Part shown: piece by piece, positions 61,501 to 64,000 of the stretch
How positions within the stretch are numbered: the first letter of the stretch is position 1
Layout: each line of letters starts with the position of its first letter
DNA from: Aphidius gifuensis
Lineage: Eukaryota; Arthropoda; Insecta; Hymenoptera; Braconidae
NCBI RefSeq assembly: GCF_014905175.1
Contig: NC_057791.1
Location: forward strand, 21,180,537 to 21,244,536
Direction of reading: 5' to 3'
DNA length: 64,000 nucleotides
The notes under the pieces: generated by a model
What the model saw: the letters and a program-made list of their open reading frames with translations, nothing else
The model's database searches: none
What the model was told of the DNA's origin: nothing
Position numbers and translations under genes: made by a program

Positions 61501-63599
61501 AAGGTAAATTATGTTTTAATATTTTTTAAATATATGGATAAATGTTAATTTATACACACAAAATAATAATTTTTATTTTTCATGATGTAGCACGTATTAT
61601 ACACGTGGCACACAATGTCTTCTAACAATTGACCCTTTTACCTCATACAAAGTTGTACCCAAACCCTCACAACTTGTTCACGATATTACGAGAAAATTAG
61701 TAGACACATAAATTGTTTGAAAAACTTAGCAGGTGTTTGCCAAAACTTTTATTTACTTTTTTTTTTTTTTTTTATTATTTACAATTGTGAAATTTATTTA
61801 TGTATATATGTTGTTTTTATTTATGAAAAAAAAAGCTCACAATTCATTCTTTGATGATAAATATTGTTTGTTAAAAAAGTTGATAACTTTTGTATTTAAA
61901 ATTTTAACAAATAAAGTTTTTTAAAGTAAAAAATAAAATTATTATAAATTTAATTTGTTTTTTTTTTTTTTAGACAACAATGCACAAAGTTTGAAACAGA
62001 AATTGAAGATCAAAATGACATTGATAAAAGATCAAAATTTGAAGCATTACAAGCAGCATCAAAAAATTTAGAAAGACGTTTACAATGTGAACAACAACAA
62101 CAACAGCCAAAAACAAAATATAATATTGAAATTGATAGAGCTAAAAATATGATGCAAAATAATTTACGTAAAGAACGTTGTATTGAAAGATTAGAAAAAT
62201 TACCAAAAGCAACACAAACAAATTTACCACCACCATTGAGTGCAATAATATGTCAAACAACTGTTACTAAACCAGCAAGTGTTAGACAAGATAGTAATGT
62301 TTCATCAGACAGTTATAGTCAAACAAGCTCACCCAGTTATACCAGTAAAACAATGGAGGCACCATTATTACCTCACAAACACATAAATGGCAGAGTTCCA
62401 GGTAATCATCAATGATTTATCAATGTCTTTCTCATTTTTAAATTAATTTACTTGAAATTACTTGAGCAAGTTACAATTAATGCTAATAAATTTCTTCATA
62501 CAATTTAAAACAATGAAACAATTAAATTCATCTATGTTAATTAATGTTAATTTCTTTTTTTTTTGTATTTTCAGGCAGAGCTATGGTACCAGATATGGAA
62601 AATCCACCGGGCAGTCCAATCACAAAATCAATAAGTACACCAGCAAGTTTGCAAACGATTGTCAGATTTCACAGTGGTAGTAACATGTCATTACATCACA
62701 GGGTAAAATAAAATTAAAATTATTACATTTCATTTTAAAAGTATTTATTTATACAAAAATAAAAAATTAGCATCTATATATAAAAAATTATTTAGTAAAT
62801 AGATTCAATTACTTTTTTAAATATTTGTTTATTTATTTTTGGTATTTTTTTGATTGTTTTCTATTGGTTGTTAATATTATTTTTATTATTGATTGTTCAA
62901 GATCATCAGAGATATCAGAAGACCAAGTAGCCATTATGTTACTCGAGGAAGATTACAATTTAGGTTTGCTCAGGTTCTTGTAAATGCCATTGCTCTACTT
63001 GCAATTGCTGGTGGATTTCTTGCTTATTTCAAATGTAAGTACATACACGTTTCATTTATTATTACTTTTATTATTATTATTGTTGTTGTTGTTGTTGGAT
63101 GAATAATGCTTTATATAACTGAAAAGTTTTGAACTCAATGGTTTCTGTTGGTTGGTCTCTGTCTCGAATAAACCAATTGCAAACAAAACTCAATAGAAGT
63201 TGCTTGAATAAAATTTCATAACTACGATATTAAGTACACAACAAATAAAAGTTATAATATTTAATTGAATATTAATATTTAATCAAAATTTATATGAATT
63301 ATTTATTTTTATATTGAATTATTTCTTTTTGTTTTTATCATTGTAATTACGGAGGTATTATTTTGATTTTTGTTGGAAAGTTCTTCAAAGAAAAATTTCT
63401 CGCTTTTGTTATTTATGAAAAATGTCGATTGTTTGGTTATTTTTTGTTTATAGCATATCCACAGAATGTCGTTAAATATGAAAATAAAACAATGGAACAA
63501 TCGGAGGTAATTTTGAAAGAGTCCACACTTGGAGAACAAAATAATCCATCACCGGGACTTTGTCTACCAGTTATTGTCAATTTTTGTCTCAATCACAAG
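58571..63599 (+). CDS. Corin: Corin-like type II transmembrane serine protease, 5' part
   Basis: Seven coding exons: 58571-58617, 59752-59860, 61064-61503, 61974-62401, 62575-62702, 62902-63034 and 63454-63599. They give exactly 477 codons, then the gene leaves the window at a donor. The first about 400 residues are a hydrophilic cytoplasmic tail with proline motifs (QPPLPRRHS, RRIPPPIPAR), an Asp run and two helical repeats (FNELQKAARDLEKRL near 166; FEALQAASKNLERRL near 221). A basic stretch and one membrane helix (about 406-427, RFAQVLVNAIALLAIAGGF) follow, with no signal peptide, so type II topology. The ectodomain begins with a linker and then GLCLPVIVNFCLNHK, the opening of a Frizzled-type cysteine-rich domain. 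That order matches insect Corin (atrial natriuretic peptide-converting enzyme), which continues with LDLR, scavenger-receptor and trypsin domains. Those lie outside the window, so the protease call is inferred. Confidence 0.72.
60371..60421 (+). other. Candidate alternative terminal exon (IQRARIESKEPRWKIN-stop)
   Basis: A strong acceptor (ttcgttgcag) precedes 17 codons that are in phase with exon 59752-59860 and end in TAA. GC content is well above the flanks. Splicing to it instead of 61064 would give a protein of 68 aa that ends before the membrane helix. No transcript evidence is available. Confidence 0.3.
60579..60605. repeat. Short perfect hairpin
   Basis: GCTAAAGCT and AGCTTTAGC flank a 7-nt centre (ggggtag loop region). 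It lies between the two candidate alternative exons. It could be a structure in a 3' UTR or intron, or chance. Confidence 0.4.
60718..60813 (+). other. Candidate alternative exon (Ser/Thr/Asn-rich, ends in TGA)
   Basis: After an acceptor-like tgcataag, 31 codons read QPVTPTHTPRSNTSLMHN and then VNSSSLNSLDSLN before TGA, in phase with exon 59752-59860. Codon usage here is GC-richer than the neighbouring DNA, as in a constrained exon. It could be a second alternative terminal exon of the Corin-like gene. Confidence 0.3.
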
Positions 63600-64000
63600 G
63601 TAAGTTTATATTTTTTAAATTAAATTTTTTACACAAGTTAATAAATTTAGCACAAAAAAATTGAATATAAAATTAAGCTAGTAAAAAGTTTAAATTTAGT
63701 TAGAATGAAATTATACTTTTTTAAATTTTTTATAATGAATTTTTTTGTATTTATGAAAATATTTTAAAGTAAAATTTAAAATGCAATCTTGTTTTTATTT
63801 TTAAAAAATTAAATACAATATTGAGCGAGTAGAAAAGTTTAAATAGAGTCAGCCGTCGTAACTCGACTTTATAAAAAATTGATATTTTTTTTTTTTAAAT
63901 AAATTTTGTCGATCTAAAAAAAAATTTAAAATAAAATTTAGTCAAAATGACAAGAGCTCTTCATTCTTTCATTATTGTTGAAAAAAAAAAAAATATATTT
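63600..64000. other. Intron of the Corin-like gene at the window edge
   Basis: Follows the donor AAG|GTAAGT. It is AT-rich, and holds the second copy of the repeat seen near 58130 at about 63805-63950 (attgagcgagtagaaaagtt, then agagtcagcc). The next coding exon lies outside the window. Confidence 0.6.

Noticed and set aside
1..64000. CRISPR array, bacterial operon, rRNA gene or integrated viral gene block
   Set aside because: No regularly spaced repeats, no Shine-Dalgarno-led gene runs, no rRNA-like sequence and no viral protein family was recognised.

Overview
The window is nuclear DNA of an insect. It is strongly AT-rich, with very many A and T homopolymer runs. Genes are split by short GT-AG introns, mostly about 60-350 bp, and the proteins match arthropod families. 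Very short introns, high AT and the protein character fit a hymenopteran, perhaps a small parasitoid wasp; that placement is inference. No bacterial operon, CRISPR array, rRNA gene or proviral gene was seen.

Layout. Bases 1-4.5 kb are noncoding apart from two small GC-richer islands. A receptor-type protein tyrosine phosphatase with a mucin-like ectodomain lies on the minus strand at 4.5-9.2 kb. About 13 kb without a convincing gene follows (9.2-22.9 kb), holding promoter-like islands near 20.2 and 21.4 kb and one small membrane-peptide ORF at 22.28 kb. From 22.9 to 39.4 kb the window is gene-dense: a 14-exon NKCC-type cation-chloride cotransporter (minus), UBL7 (minus), a patch of nested non-autonomous transposon remnants (30.3-31.6 kb), SMCO4 (minus, only 59 aa), an SLC25A51-type mitochondrial NAD+ carrier (plus), an SCP/CTDSP-like phosphatase (plus) and a gamma-syntrophin locus (plus). 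The syntrophin has clean outer exons but broken middle exons.

From 39.4 to 58.5 kb there is no gene I can support. This stretch carries repeats: two copies of an element of about 600 bp with a tRNA-Arg-like segment and a conserved 76-77 nt foldback, a 330-bp direct duplication, a three-copy dispersed repeat, and further copies of the 30-kb repeat family. A GC-rich, promoter-like region lies at 54.6-55.5 kb. From 58.57 kb to the right edge is the 5' half of a Corin-like type II transmembrane serine protease: a disordered cytoplasmic tail, one membrane helix and the start of a Frizzled cysteine-rich domain. It continues beyond the window.

The genes do not form one pathway. They are single-copy animal genes for ion transport, ubiquitin binding, mitochondrial NAD+ import, phosphatase signalling, dystrophin-complex scaffolding and cell-surface proteolysis. 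All exon coordinates below come from reading splice sites by eye. For the complete models the exon lengths sum to whole codons.
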